DNA from: Pyropia haitanensis
Lineage: Eukaryota > Rhodophyta > Bangiophyceae > Bangiales > Bangiaceae
Direction of reading: 5' to 3'
Assembly: GCA_008729055.1 (NCBI GenBank)
Contig: SDUX01000002.1
Coordinates: 1,616,496 to 1,680,495, forward strand
DNA: 64,000 nt
Each line of letters begins with the position of its first letter. Within the stretch, counting starts at the first letter, position 1. The position numbers and the translations under genes were made by a program. The notes under the pieces were generated by a model. It saw nothing but the letters and a program-made list of their open reading frames with translations. It searched no databases and was not told the DNA's origin. Below, in pieces: positions 11,178 through 22,236 of the stretch.

Positions 11178-13466
11178 CGCCCCCTCGCGCTGGGTGCCCG
11201 CGCCGAGCCCGACTCTCCCTGACCCCGCCACTGTCGCTGCCGCTGCCGCTTCGAATTCCCCCACCAGCGCGCCGGTGGATTGTGTGGCGTCGGGGGACGT
11301 CGCCTGCAGGCGGGAAGACGTCCAGCTTGATGCGGGAGGCTGCTCTGATGGATGGTTCTGGTGAGGGGGGGGGAGTCGCGTAGGGGGAATTGTTGAGGAG
11401 AGTCAGGGCCTGCAGCACGAGGGGTGGTTGGGGGGGGCGGTCGCCGCGAGGTGCCAACAAAGAGGGGCATCAAGCGGCGAAAAACGCGGGGGAGGCTGTG
11501 AGCGTCCCGTTCTGGCAGGAGTGTATGACGTGGGGTGAGACGGACAGCGGGAGGCGCCACCCGCGTCGGAGTCTGGGGAAGGCGGGGGGCAGGCATTGCT
11601 ATTGAACTTGGCCGCGCTTCAGCCGAACGGCCGTGGATGTGGGTGGTTGGGAGATGCGATAGCCGAGGGGGGAGCAGCCGCCGCGTCTACCCGTCATGCC
11701 TGCGCGAGCGGCCACGCCAGCTGGCGTAGCGGGGGCAACACCGGCAGGGCGGGTGGCCGTGGCGCGCTTCGTGCCCGCGTGCCGCGTGGGGGCAAGAACG
11801 GAAGGGGGGGAGCTCCGTCACACCGAGACGCCACGCCCCCCGTGCCGTCACACCGCGGGCGGCCGCACGGTCTGGCGCGGCCGCTCCGGCGCAGACAGCC
11901 GGGGTGGGATGCGGAGAGCGGGACCGGGGGGTGGAGGGGGGGTGGGTGGCGTCGGGAGAGGGGGGTGGGGGCGGAGCCGCGGCTGGAGGCCAGCCGCCGC
12001 TGTCAGGACGGGCGGCCAGCAGCGCTGCCTCGTGCAGGCTGTGCCCCCCACGGACGTGCCGCCCGCGGGAGGTGGCGCGGGCACAACGCCAAACCATACA
12101 GTGCATGGTCATGTAGACTGGGGGGGGCGGAAGCCTGCAAAAGCGGGGAACGCGCGGGGCGCAAGCCAGACGTCGCTGATGTGGGTGGCGATGGGGGCGC
12201 CGCCAGTGGGGGGGCAGCAGCGAGGTCATCCCGCAGGCTGGTCAAGGCACGGCCCATGAACTACCCGGTCACTGGCTGGGCACCACGGCGGAGGTGCCGT
12301 CCGCCCCTCCGCTTCCCCCCCCTCGGATGCCTGCGGCATCCTCCCCCCCCCCCCTCGGGTGTCCGCCGCCGCCCCACCCCTCCCCTCGTCCTCGCCAGCT
12401 GCACAGCCACCTACGGTCCCCTCGGCGGCCGGTTTTGCACCGCGTCAGGGGGTTGTACCGCCGCCCCCCCTCCCCCTCCGGCCGGCGTTGCAGTCCACTT
12501 GAAGGGCCGGCTGGCCCGCCGGGCGCTCCCACTCGTACCGCTCCGCCCGCAGCGCCCTGCTGCGAGGCAGAGGGGGGGGGTAACACCCGGGGTCAGCGAT
12601 AGGCGGAGGAGACAGAGGAGAGCGCCCACCGCGGCGGCGACCCGCCGCACCAACGGCTTCCCCGTCCGCCGCGTCCGCTCGCCCATCTTCACCGGGGGAA
12701 GAAATCGAGAAGGCGCCGACGGTGTCCGCCTCTGTACGCGCGACGGCACGCTCGGGCCCGGCACAGCCGTCCCACCGCCACTGCCGCAATACCACCGCTC
12801 GCGAGTCAGCGGCCACAGGGATGGTCGAGGGCCGGGGGGGGGGAACAAGTTGGAAGGGGGGGCGGGGGGGTGGTGCTGGGGAGGGACGAGGGACGGGGAG
12901 CGCGCGTTGGACGGTCCCTTTCGAGCGAGTCAAGACACGCTTCGCTATGAATCTCGTCACAGTAAGTTGAGACACTACCGCGCAGTGCGAGAACCGCAGG
13001 ACAGGACGAGTGTCGAGCGGCGGGGCGTGCGAGCGGGCGGAGCGCCGCTCTGCCTCGCCGCCAGCCGAGGCCGCCACAGCCGCCACCGTGGCTACCGTCG
13101 CCGCTGCCGCCGCCGCCGCTGCGGCGTCAGTGGCGTGCGCATCGCCCATCGGCGCGACCCAAAAGCGCGCGCGCTGGTGGCGCACACCATCTGCGCCTAC
13201 TGCACCGCCCCAGAGGCCGGTTCCTATCCTGGTGCGCAGGGGAGACCCGGCGGCCACGTCGCGCACCATGTAATTCCAGCTGCACGGCTTGTCTCTTTGA
13301 TTACCACGCCCCGCAGCCCGTCCCCCTCGAGCGGTGCCCGCACTACCCCACCTCCCCGCCGTCCGTCCAACGCCCCTTCAAGCAACGCCCCCATACCCAC
13401 AACTGCCCGCCGCCAGCGCTGGCCGCCCCCGCGACGGCCGCACCCCCAGCCACAACGCCAAGGCCG
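11178..13466. other. Tail-to-tail spacer between copies 2 and 3; one weak ORF
   Basis: This 2.3-kb stretch lies between convergent stop codons. An open frame on the minus strand (13269-12445, 274 aa, MVRDVAAG.. then Ala-rich) has partly gene-like codon use but no recognisable domain and no homologue in the window. I do not call it a gene. The remainder is G/C-rich filler. Confidence 0.4.
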
Positions 13467-15071
13467 CTACGGCTCAGAAAGGAGTGCGGCTGGCATGGGC
13501 GGCGGTGTCAATGACGGCTCGAAAGACAGCCGGCCGCCGCCGTCGCCCTCACCAGCGGCGGCACCGCGACCACCGCCACCGCCTCTGTCGTTGCGGCCGG
13601 CGCTGCCGCGACCACCGAAGGCGGCGGCGGCGCCGCCGCCGCCGCCGCCGTCGAAGCCGCCGCCGCCGACGGCCGCTGACTTCACGACGCGGGCGTCCCA
13701 CATGCCGCCCGCAGGGTCTACGAACCGCGGCGGTACAACATCTACTGGGGGGTGCGTCCAGCCGCCTGCAACAACGCCGACGTTCGCGTACCCCAACGAC
13801 GGTGGCGGCGCGGCCGCCGCTTGTGGGACGGGAAAGAGCGTCATCGTCGCCGGCGGCGCGGCCCAGGGGGGCGGCGGCGCCCGCCAGGGGGGCGTGGAAG
13901 TAAGGGGCGGCGCGGCCATCCCGCCTCGGTGGCCCGCCGCGTCTGCGCAGAGCATCGGAGGGAGGGGCTGTGAAGGCGTCGACAGCGATGCTCGTCGACA
14001 GCCTCCGTCGGACTGACCGTGTCCGCCCGCCGCACCGCCACCAACGGCCGCGGGAAAGAGTAGTGCCGGCGGCGGCGGCGGCGCGCCACCGTTCTCCAAG
14101 CCTACCTCGCCTTGCCCGCCCGCCGCCCCGCGGCGACGCTTGCGCGACACGGCCAGCGTAGCAGCCGCGGCGGCGGCGGCAACGGCCACCGAAGCGGCGA
14201 CGCAGATACCAATGATGCCGCCCACCGGTAGACCGCCGCCGCCGTCTGCGTCCGTGTCCCCGCCACGCCCGCCCGAGCCCGTCTCGTCGCCGTCGCGCCC
14301 ATCTGGGTCCTTGCCCGGGCTGGCCCTGATGCGCTCCGCACTATAAAGGCAATACAAGGACTGCTCGGACGCCACAAACATGTGCCGGTGCCCCGCAGGA
14401 AGCGTCGTCAATGGAGTCCCCTCGTCATCGACGACGCGAAATGGGGCGTCACCAAAGTATGCGACTACCCAGTCGTACCACCCAGGCCTATTGGTGCACG
14501 TCCACGTATGCATCCGCATGCCGACTACCGACGCCCACCTCACATGCTTTGTCGACCAGGTACTGTTCTCCAGGCGTTCGAGGACGCCTCGTTCACCCAG
14601 GCGGTCCATCGTCTCGTTGGACCGCAGCGCGTCGGCCGTGACCGCCAGCAGACCGCCGTCGGGTCCCTTGCGGACACACTCGTTGTTGCCCTCGCGGATG
14701 GAGTCCCCAGAAAACAGACGTGCATCGGCCGGCGGCACGCCAGGGACGGATGTGCCGTCGCCAAAGGAGAAGGAGTCTGGGCAGGTCGAGATATTCGAGT
14801 GCCGCCACGTCAAATGGAAGGTGACGCCGTCAATGGACTCCAACCCCACGGCGCGCGCCGCTGGTGCTGGGAGGTCGATCGACAGCCCGACCGCGTCGGC
14901 CAGCGGCGGCGACGTCATGGCGGCCGCTGCCGTCGCCGCTGAGGCCGTAGTCGCAGCAGTTGCGACCACAATTGCGACACAGGCAGCGGCGGCGGCCGCT
15001 ACTGCTGGCGCCAACGGCCACACCGCGGGCTTTGTTGACGTCAAACATCGCTGTGTGGGATGGCGATCCAT
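13467..15071 (-). CDS. Single-pass membrane protein, family copy 3 (LLxxP tail class)
   Basis: From the ATG at 15071 (MDRHPTQRC) the protein has 534 aa; another ATG at 15083 is in frame. It shares the plan of its paralogues: an Ala-rich signal (20-52), an ectodomain with C97, C132, C192 and C241, the CPDSFSFGDGTSVPGVPP signature and NIS/NET/NST sequons, a stalk (GRDGDETGSGGRGGDT), a transmembrane helix (about 283-308, VGGIIGICVAASVAV), a SRKRRR anchor and a Pro-rich tail ending MPAALLSEP. The ectodomain is nearly identical to copy 1 and copy 4, while the end of the tail matches copy 1 only. It is tail-to-tail with copy 2 and divergent from copy 4. The function is unknown. Confidence 0.75.
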   Translation of the reverse strand: MDRHPTQRCLTSTKPAVWPLAPAVAAAAAACVAIVVATAATTASAATAAAAMTSPPLADAVGLSIDLPAPAARAVGLESIDGVTFHLTWRHSNISTCPDSFSFGDGTSVPGVPPADARLFSGDSIREGNNECVRKGPDGGLLAVTADALRSNETMDRLGERGVLERLENSTWSTKHVRWASVVGMRMHTWTCTNRPGWYDWVVAYFGDAPFRVVDDEGTPLTTLPAGHRHMFVASEQSLYCLYSAERIRASPGKDPDGRDGDETGSGGRGGDTDADGGGGLPVGGIIGICVAASVAVAAAAAAATLAVSRKRRRGAAGGQGEVGLENGGAPPPPPALLFPAAVGGGAAGGHGQSDGGCRRASLSTPSQPLPPMLCADAAGHRGGMAAPPLTSTPPWRAPPPPWAAPPATMTLFPVPQAAAAPPPSLGYANVGVVAGGWTHPPVDVVPPRFVDPAGGMWDARVVKSAAVGGGGFDGGGGGGAAAAFGGRGSAGRNDRGGGGGRGAAAGEGDGGGRLSFEPSLTPPPMPAALLSEP

Positions 15072-17120
15072 GACGTGCTGCATGTGGGATGGCCTTGCGC
15101 TCGTGCCCCGCCCACGTCAATGCCAATGAAGCACGGGTGGGTCGGCGGCGGGGGGTCGTCACGGGACTACGAGTGTGGTTGCAGTGTGATGGGACGGTGC
15201 ACATGAGGTGGCCGCCAGCGCTTGTGTGAGCGCGCTTGGCCAGTGCCCGCCGCTGTGAAGGTGGCCTAGCTGGGGCCAACAGCGGGCTGTGGCGGTCGGT
15301 CCCCCGAAAGCGCTTGTTTGACCTTTCCCGGCGAGCGCGGCCTGCGGTCGCAGTACCCCCGCGCACGGCTCTGCCACCGGCCGCCGTGAGCTGCTCTCAA
15401 CCACTTGAGCTGGTCCCCCTGACCCCCCTCTACGCCCACTTGCTCGTTGATCGCTCGTGAGCGAGATTGACGTTTTCAGGCGGCTGCGGTAGTTGTCCCA
15501 CCATCTGCGCTAGCGTCGTGCCCAAGGGGGGCGACCGATGGGCGGCGGGTGAGGAAGCGGGACTTGGGCGGCTAGAAGGGGACGGAGCTCGTGGCCCACC
15601 GACTCCGACGTATGATATCTCAGCATCCAGCCCACACGTCGTGGAGCCCGCTTCTAGCGCACAACGCCGTCATCCACCGCAGATGACTCTGTAAACTGTG
15701 CGCTGGCACAATTTTCTTTCGCGGTCGGTTCAGAACGCCACAGGACCCGAGGAGGTCATCCCCGCAGTGTCTGTGCACTACTGTTTTCCACCGCGCTCGT
15801 CACTAGTTGAGTGGATAAACCCTTGTGACTCCCACCGGCTGTGCTGGCCACCCTGGCGAGAATCACAGCGCATCGACACGACCGTCGGTGCAACGCGCTC
15901 ATTCGCGTGGGGGGAACAGCGCCTGTACGTAGCGCTCGAGAAGAGCGAGGAGGAGCGGCTTGCTGCCCGCTCGCCTCGATGCCTCGCGTGCAGTGAGCGC
16001 CTTGCCACGGCCGGGCGATATTCAAGATTCTGCAAGAAGTCCGTTGTCGCCCGCTATAGCCGACTGCATGTGATTGGACAGGCAAAGTCTCGGGCGCATC
16101 CCAGGTACAGACAGGAAAAGCACAAGAAACAAGGGGTCGGCACTGCAGCGGCTTGGAGCGTCAGGCACATGGTCATGGATGTACGTGACCCACGCTCGCA
16201 GTCTTCTTGTCTGAACAATCTTGAGGATCCGGTGAGTGCCTCCAACGACACTGACAAGGATCTCCCGTTGTGCGTGGTCGAGGAGGGAGATGCGGGAATG
16301 ACAACAAGCACAGGAAGCCTTCCACTCTTGGGCAGAGCGCAGCGGGGGCCGCAACAGCCGCGGGTTGGGTGGACGAGCCGTGCGCGAGAGGACTGTCTTG
16401 AGGCGCTACGATTCCTGGTATGATTGGACAGCAAGGTTGGGGGTCAGTTGTTCCAGCAGGAGTCGGGCGACAAGGGGGGGTGGGTGACGGCACAGGAACA
16501 GGCTGCGTTGGCTCCCCCGGGGCCATTGCTGCAACGGCTTCCTCGCCAGCACACACTTACGTTCAGCCGCAGCTCCCACCCGCCAGGGTTGCGCATCCGT
16601 GGACGCGCCCTATGGGCGGGTGGCACCGCGCGCGATCGCACGCGCGATGCTCTGACTAGTCCGAACGCACCCCCCACCCCTCGCGGGAAGCCCGCGTACA
16701 GCAGCGCTGCGCCGCCCTCTCCGACCGTGCCCCCCCCCCCTGCGTTGGTGCTGGTCCGAACAGACCGGTGGCTGCCCCTTCCGTTTCGCGCCGCCGCGTC
16801 TGAACCGCATGCCGACTCAATCTGCAGCAGGGGAGGGCGCCAAAGGCGCCAGCGGGGGAGGCTAGAGGGGGGCTCGGCGGGAAGTTGGGGGACGACGGTC
16901 CAGCCGGCTGCGGGTCACACAACGCCCACGGGCTGCCGTCACTCGCTGTGCGTCTCGGCTCAGGCAGCCTCCCAGCGGGTGCTTGACCGGTACGGGCGCT
17001 GGGAGGGTGGGCAGCCTCCATACTCTTTCCGGCCCCGCTTGCCACCATCCCTCTTCCCACATGCTCGACCGACAGCGGCATTGTTGGATGGCGAGCCAAG
17101 CGGCCGCCCCTGCCTTTTTC
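15072..17120. promoter_or_regulatory. Head-to-head spacer between family copies 3 and 4
   Basis: About 2.05 kb lies between two divergent starts, with an AT-richer core (about 15560-16440). The 22-nt segment at 15853-15874 matches 8386-8407 of the other divergent spacer in the same relative orientation. GATTGGAC words (inverted CCAAT) occur near 16073 and 16421. No coding region is supported. Confidence 0.45.
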
Positions 17121-19268
17121 ATGGACCCCTACCGCCGACGGCCGCCGACGCCGCGGACAACAAGCGCGCTGGTGGCCCGAACAGCGGCTGCCGCTGCCAC
17201 CGTCGTCGCTGCCGCTGTTGCCGTTGGAGCTGTGGCGACGGTGGCGGCAGCGTCGGCGGTGTCGGCGTCGGTGCCAGCCGCAGCGGTGGCGTCGCCGCCG
17301 CTCGCCGACACAGTCGGGCAGTCGATCGACTTGCCGGCACCGACGGTGCGCGCCGTGGGGTTGGAGTCCATTGACGGCGTCACCTTCCAGCTGCGTTGGC
17401 GGCACTCGAATGTCTCGACCTGCCCAGACTCCTTCTCCTTTGGCGACGGCACATCCGTCCCTGGCGTGCCGCCGGCCGATGCACGTCTGTTTTCAGGGGA
17501 CTCCATCCGCGAGGGCAACAACGAGTGTGTCCGCAAGGGACCCGACGGCGGGCTGCTGACGGTCACGGCCAACGCGCTGCGGTCCAACGAGACGATGGAC
17601 CGCCTGGGCGTGCAAGGCGTCCTCGAACGCCTGGAGAATAGCACCTGGTCGAAGATTAACGTGAGGTGGGCGTCGGTGGTCGGCATGCGGATGCATACGT
17701 GGACGTGCACCAATAGGCCTCGGTGGTACGACTGGGTGGTCGCGTACTTTAGCGACGCCCCGTTCCATATCGTCGGTAACGACGGCAATGTGATCGTGAC
17801 GCTTCCTGCAGGACAACTGCACATGCTGCTGGCGTCTGAGTGGTCCTTGTATTGCCTTTATAGTGCGGAGCGCACCGGGGCTAGCCCGGGCAAGGATCCG
17901 GAAGGGCGCGACGGGGCGACGGTCCCGGCCGGGGGCGGCGGCGACACGGGCTCGGGCGGGCGTGGCGGGGACACGGACGCAGACGGCGGCGGCGGTCTAT
18001 CGGTGGGCGGCATCATTGGTATCTGCGTCGCCGCTGCGGTGGCCGTTGCCGCCGCCGCCGCGGCTGCTACGCTGGCCGTGTCGCGCAAGCGTCGCCGCGG
18101 GGCGGCGGGAGGGCCAGGCGAGGCAGGCCTGGAGAGTGTGGGCGCGCCGCCCCCGCCGCCGTCACCGCCGTTTCCCCCCACCATTGGTGGTGGTGGGGCC
18201 GGCCACCGTGGCGGCGAGGGGTCCACCATGGTCCCCGCCGCCACGCCGTACGCAATGGCACACTTCACCCCGACAGCGGCGGTGGCGGCCCCTGTGATGA
18301 CGTACGCGCCGCTCCGGGCGTCCGCAACCGCGCCGCTCGTGATGGCGCATGCCACGCCACCAGAGGTGGCGACGGCACCTGCAATGATGGCGTATGCCAC
18401 GCCGGGGGCGGCGACGGCGGCGGCCGCGCCCCAAGGTATGGTGCACCCGTCCCTCCCGACAGCAGCGGCCGCGTCCGCCGCGAGGGCGCAGGCGCGACAG
18501 GGGGAGCGGCGTGGCGCCGCCCCCGGCATAGTCGTGCGCCTTGCCCCCCGCGCCCTGCGCGACGGCGGCGGGCCGCCCGGGCGCAGAGGCCCGGCCAGTC
18601 CCCACGGCGACGTGCCAGCCGACAGTGCCACGACCTCCGACGGAGCGCGCGCCGCGCCCCCAGCGGCGGCGGCGGCGCCCCGCGCGGCGGCACACTCCAC
18701 GGCCCCGACGGAGGCGGCGGCGACGGCGACGGCGGGGGCGGCGGCGGCGGCAGCAGCGCCCCTCACGACGGCAGAGGCGACGCCGCCGGCGACGACGGCC
18801 GCGCCGTCCACACAGGTGCACGCCGCGCCCTTGGCGGCGCCCCCCACAGCGGCGCACACGCCGCCGGCGGCGGCGACGGCCGCGGCGGCCACCACGGTGC
18901 GCTGCACGCCCACGGCGGCGGCGGGCCCACACGCGTCCGCGGCGGCAGCCGAGCCCACGGACGCCGGTGGGGGCGGCTCGACGCGCCCGCCGTCGTCGCG
19001 GGCCGTCCCCACGGCCGCCGCCGCGTCGGACGGCGCGCACGACGCGGGCGCCGCCGGCGGGGGGGGCGCCACCGGGGGTGGTGACGGTCGCCGCGGCGGC
19101 AGCAGCAGCGGCGGTGGCCGCGGTAGCCGCGGCGGCGGCGGCGGCGGCGGCGGCGACGGCAGCAGCGGCGGCGGCGGCGACAGCGGCGGGCGTCACGGCG
19201 GCCGCAGCCACCCCGGCCCACCGTCGACGCCGCCGCAGGGGCCGAGTCTGTGGAACACCGTGGCGTAG
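17121..19268 (+). CDS. Single-pass membrane protein, family copy 4 (PSLWNTVA tail class, longest)
   Basis: At 715 aa this is the longest paralogue. The start chosen is the ATG at 17121 (MDPYRRR), which places an Ala-rich signal at 20-57. The ectodomain carries C101, C136, C196 and C245, the CPDSFSFGDGTSVPGVPP signature and NVS/NET/NST sequons, and is close to copies 1 and 3. The stalk shares the DTGSGGRGGDTDADGGGG segment with copy 3. The transmembrane helix is at about 296-320, then SRKRRR. The tail of roughly 390 aa has degenerate repeats such as MAHATPPEVATAP and MAYATPGAATA, a long Ala/Pro/Thr region and a Gly/Ser stretch, ending GPSLWNTVA as in copy 2. The mix of a copy-3-like ectodomain and a copy-2-like tail points to gene conversion. 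The function is unknown. Confidence 0.76.
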   Translation: MDPYRRRPPTPRTTSALVARTAAAAATVVAAAVAVGAVATVAAASAVSASVPAAAVASPPLADTVGQSIDLPAPTVRAVGLESIDGVTFQLRWRHSNVSTCPDSFSFGDGTSVPGVPPADARLFSGDSIREGNNECVRKGPDGGLLTVTANALRSNETMDRLGVQGVLERLENSTWSKINVRWASVVGMRMHTWTCTNRPRWYDWVVAYFSDAPFHIVGNDGNVIVTLPAGQLHMLLASEWSLYCLYSAERTGASPGKDPEGRDGATVPAGGGGDTGSGGRGGDTDADGGGGLSVGGIIGICVAAAVAVAAAAAAATLAVSRKRRRGAAGGPGEAGLESVGAPPPPPSPPFPPTIGGGGAGHRGGEGSTMVPAATPYAMAHFTPTAAVAAPVMTYAPLRASATAPLVMAHATPPEVATAPAMMAYATPGAATAAAAPQGMVHPSLPTAAAASAARAQARQGERRGAAPGIVVRLAPRALRDGGGPPGRRGPASPHGDVPADSATTSDGARAAPPAAAAAPRAAAHSTAPTEAAATATAGAAAAAAAPLTTAEATPPATTAAPSTQVHAAPLAAPPTAAHTPPAAATAAAATTVRCTPTAAAGPHASAAAAEPTDAGGGGSTRPPSSRAVPTAAAASDGAHDAGAAGGGGATGGGDGRRGGSSSGGGRGSRGGGGGGGGDGSSGGGGDSGGRHGGRSHPGPPSTPPQGPSLWNTVA

Positions 19269-19627
19269 CGCCCTGTCACGCGGCCATCGGGGGCATGCAC
19301 CTTGCAGGGCCCGCCGGCCAGCACGGCGGCCCATCACGGAACACGACCGAGGGGGGACCGCGGCAGCCGCGGCAGTGAGCGAAGGATGGGGGGCGTGAGG
19401 CGTGCCCAGGACGAGGGAACGGGGGCGGGGGGTTGCATGAGCGGGAGACACGGGGGGGTCGGGGTCCATCTGCGGGTAGAGCGCCGGGGGGGAGGTATGG
19501 GGGAGGGGGGGTTGAGGTGGGGAGGCGGGGTCACCCGCACCCGTTGCAGTCTCCGTCGGTCGCCACTCGCCGCGCTCTCATGCCGCCCCGTCAGTCTCCC
19601 GTCGCCGCCGCTCGTCGGCATCGCCAC

Positions 19628-20305
19628 ATGTCCATGGAACGGAACGAAAAAGAGGCGCCCTCGGGCAGCGCCGCGCCCGCCAGTACGACCGACGCCGCCA
19701 CCGCCGCGGCCGCCGTCTCTGCCGCCGACACAACCGCCGCCGCCGCCCGCGCCGTCCCCGTTGCGGGTGCGGCCACCGCCCCAGCGCAGAGGGCCAACCC
19801 GCCGCGGCGGGCGCCAACGCAGGGCCCCACCGCCGCGTCGGTGGCCACCCCCGCCGCGCCACCGTCGGCGGCAGCCGCGGCGCCCCGCGCGGCGGTGCCG
19901 ACCGCCACTGCCGGCGCAGCGCGCCGCGCACGCGGATCAAGCCGCCGCCGCTACCCCGCGGCGGCGTCCGCGTCGGCCGGCGGCACCCGCGCGGTCGCCG
20001 CCGCCGACCGCCGCCACCCCCCTGCGCGCCAGCGCACGCGCGTAGGGCGCCGTCACGGCCACCCCCCGACGGGGCCACCCCGCACCGTGGTCGCCGCCCC
20101 CCCCCGCCGGCAGCCCCGCCCAAACGCCGCCGCCCAGTCGTCACGCCAGGTGGGCAGCCGCAAGCGCTTGCCCCCCCCCCCCCGCCCCCCCAGCGTGACC
20201 AGCACGTCGGCCCCGCGGGTGGCGGCGGCCGACAACCGGCCGGCCGGCCGGCCGCCCCCGCGGCCGCCACCGGCGTGGCCGGCGCGACGCCTCTGCGGAC
20301 AGTGA
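19628..20305 (+). CDS. Possible Ala/Pro/Arg-rich protein, unassigned
   Basis: A frame opens at the ATG at 19628 (MSMERNEKEAPSG) and runs for 225 aa to the stop at 20303-20305. Third positions are mostly G/C, but that is also true of much non-coding sequence here. The product is low-complexity (Ala, Pro, Arg) with no domain I recognise. The opposite strand over 20053-20941 is also open and contains a non-repetitive stretch (ADVLVTLGG, then KRLRLPTWRDDWAAAF). A gene on either strand is possible and neither is established. Confidence 0.2.
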   Translation: MSMERNEKEAPSGSAAPASTTDAATAAAAVSAADTTAAAARAVPVAGAATAPAQRANPPRRAPTQGPTAASVATPAAPPSAAAAAPRAAVPTATAGAARRARGSSRRRYPAAASASAGGTRAVAAADRRHPPARQRTRVGRRHGHPPTGPPRTVVAAPPRRQPRPNAAAQSSRQVGSRKRLPPPPRPPSVTSTSAPRVAAADNRPAGRPPPRPPPAWPARRLCGQ

Positions 20306-20552
20306 CGGCGGTGCGGCCTGCCGGCGACGGCCGCCGCGGGTCCGCGCGGCCCGCCACCGCCGCGGGCGCGCAGGGTGGCCGCGACGCGCGCCAAGCAGGC
20401 GGCACCACCGCGGCCAGGCGAGATGGACGCAGCGGGCATGGACCAGAGAGTGGTCCCGGGCGGCCGCGTCCGCCCACGGCAGCCGGCAGTCCAACGCAGC
20501 GCCGGCGGTGGCCGCCAAGCCGTCGGCGCCAACAGCAGCCGGCAGCGCCCCC

Positions 20553-20553
<1 letters not shown>

Positions 20554-20583
<30 letters not shown>
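20554..20583. repeat. C30 homopolymer
   Basis: This is an uninterrupted run of 30 C, one of the longest in the window, in a stretch without a confirmed gene. The reverse strand is a G30 tract with G-quadruplex potential. Confidence 0.9.
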
Positions 20584-20584
<1 letters not shown>

Positions 20585-20941
20585 TCCACAAGCCCTTGCA
20601 CGCCACCGTCTGGTGCGGCTCGTCCCGCGTCGGCTGGTGCGGCCGCCGCGGCGCCGCGCCGGCCCGCCGCCCGCCAAAGCCACCACGTGGGCGGCGGCGG
20701 CCGCGGCCGTCGGCGCCACCCCCGCAACGGCGGGGCGGTGCCCATGACCCACCGGTGGCGGCGCGCAGCCGACGGGGGGTGGCCCCGCGGGCGGCGGCAA
20801 CGCCGCGGCCGCCACCGCTGGCGTTACCGCAAGCCGCCCGCCGCCGCAGCGGCCGCCGCTCCCACGCCTCCCAGCCGCCGCGCCGGCAGCCGATCGCCGC
20901 CATCGCACCACCACCAGCATCGTCAGCGGCAGCCGCAGCAC

Positions 20942-22236
20942 CAGCGCAATGAGGCCGTCCCGCCCCCCCCCCCCCCCTCAGCCCCGTGGAGGCGGAGGGT
21001 GCGGAACCAGCGCCGCGGTGCGCGGCTCGGGCGTCGGCCCGCCACGCCGCCGGCTGCTGCGTGCCGCCGCCGCCGCCGCCACGACCGCGGCCGCGGGACA
21101 GGCCCGCCGCAGCTGCCGCCGCCGCCGCCGCCGCCACGGGGGGTTGGCTGCACGCGCCGCCCGCGCCGCCGCCGCCGTCGCTGCCGCCGCAACGCCGCGC
21201 AGGCCGCCCCTGACCAGCGCCGCGCATGGCCTCGCGGCGCGCCCGCGGCTGTGACGCGGGCTCGCCCTCCACCGTGGCAGCGCATCCGTCGCCGAGGGCC
21301 CACCACGCACACTGGTCCAGTACATTCCTGTCGCGAATTGGAGAAAGAAGTACGATAGATATGTGGAGGCCGGCAAGAAACACCGGTGGCACCCGCGCCA
21401 CCTGGCGTCGACGCCCAATGAGCGGCTGTCCTTTTCGGGTGGCTGCCACGATTTTTTCCCATTGGCTGAGGCGGGGGACCCCACAAACCAGAGCGTTTTG
21501 CCAAGTGGTTGCCCTCCGGGAGGCAATGCGCAGCGGGCCAATCATGGGTGGCCGCGGCCGGCGCGGATCACGCCGAGGGGGGTGATCTTCTCGCCACCCC
21601 CCCCCCCTCGCCCTCCCCTCGCGCTGCTGGGGCCGACGGTGGGCCAGCAAGAAACGGGCGTGCCGCGCCGCGGGCCCTCCCGTCTGGAGCGCCGCCCGCC
21701 TCTCGCCGACCCCCCCTCCTCCCCCACCCCCCGCCGCCCCCCCCCCCCCCACCCCCCCCACCCGGGCCGGGCCTGGTGCCGCACCCGTGCCCAGCGCGCG
21801 TGAGACCCTCAAACCGCCGCCCCCCCCCCCCCCGCTTGCGTGTGGGCGGGCGCCGCCGCGGCGGGAGCTCAGCCGCGCCAGATGGGCTGGCGCCGCGGCG
21901 GGGGCGGCCGGTCCGACGCGCCGCCGGCGACCGGCGCGGGCGCGACGACGGCGGCGGCGTGTGCCGAGGCCGCGCGGGTGGGGCGGCAGCCGGGCTGGGG
22001 GGGGGAGGGGGGGGGGGCGCCACCAGCCGACGCACACCCGCCGCGGTCGACCCGCCTGCCGACGGCGCGGCCGGGGGCGGCGGCGGCGGCGGCGGCGGCG
22101 GCCAGCGGGGTCGGGGCAGCGGCGGCGGCGGCGGCGGCGGCGGCTGCGCCGGCAGCCGCGGCGGCGGCAACGACACCGCGGCGGCGGCGGCAGCAGCGGC
22201 GGCAGCGGCGGCGGGGCGGCCCGCGTGGGCGGCGCC
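20942..22236. other. Upstream region of pyruvate carboxylase
   Basis: A lower-GC patch (about 21290-21540) and several C/G homopolymers lie upstream of the carboxylase start. The patch is the likeliest place for the promoter, but no TATA or CCAAT word stands out enough to call. Long open frames on both strands are unbroken only because stop codons are rare at this GC content. Confidence 0.4.

Noticed and set aside
12445..13269. A 274-codon minus-strand ORF between family copies 2 and 3
   Set aside because: The start is plausible, but it has no domain, irregular third positions after the first 90 codons, and no splice signals to rescue it.
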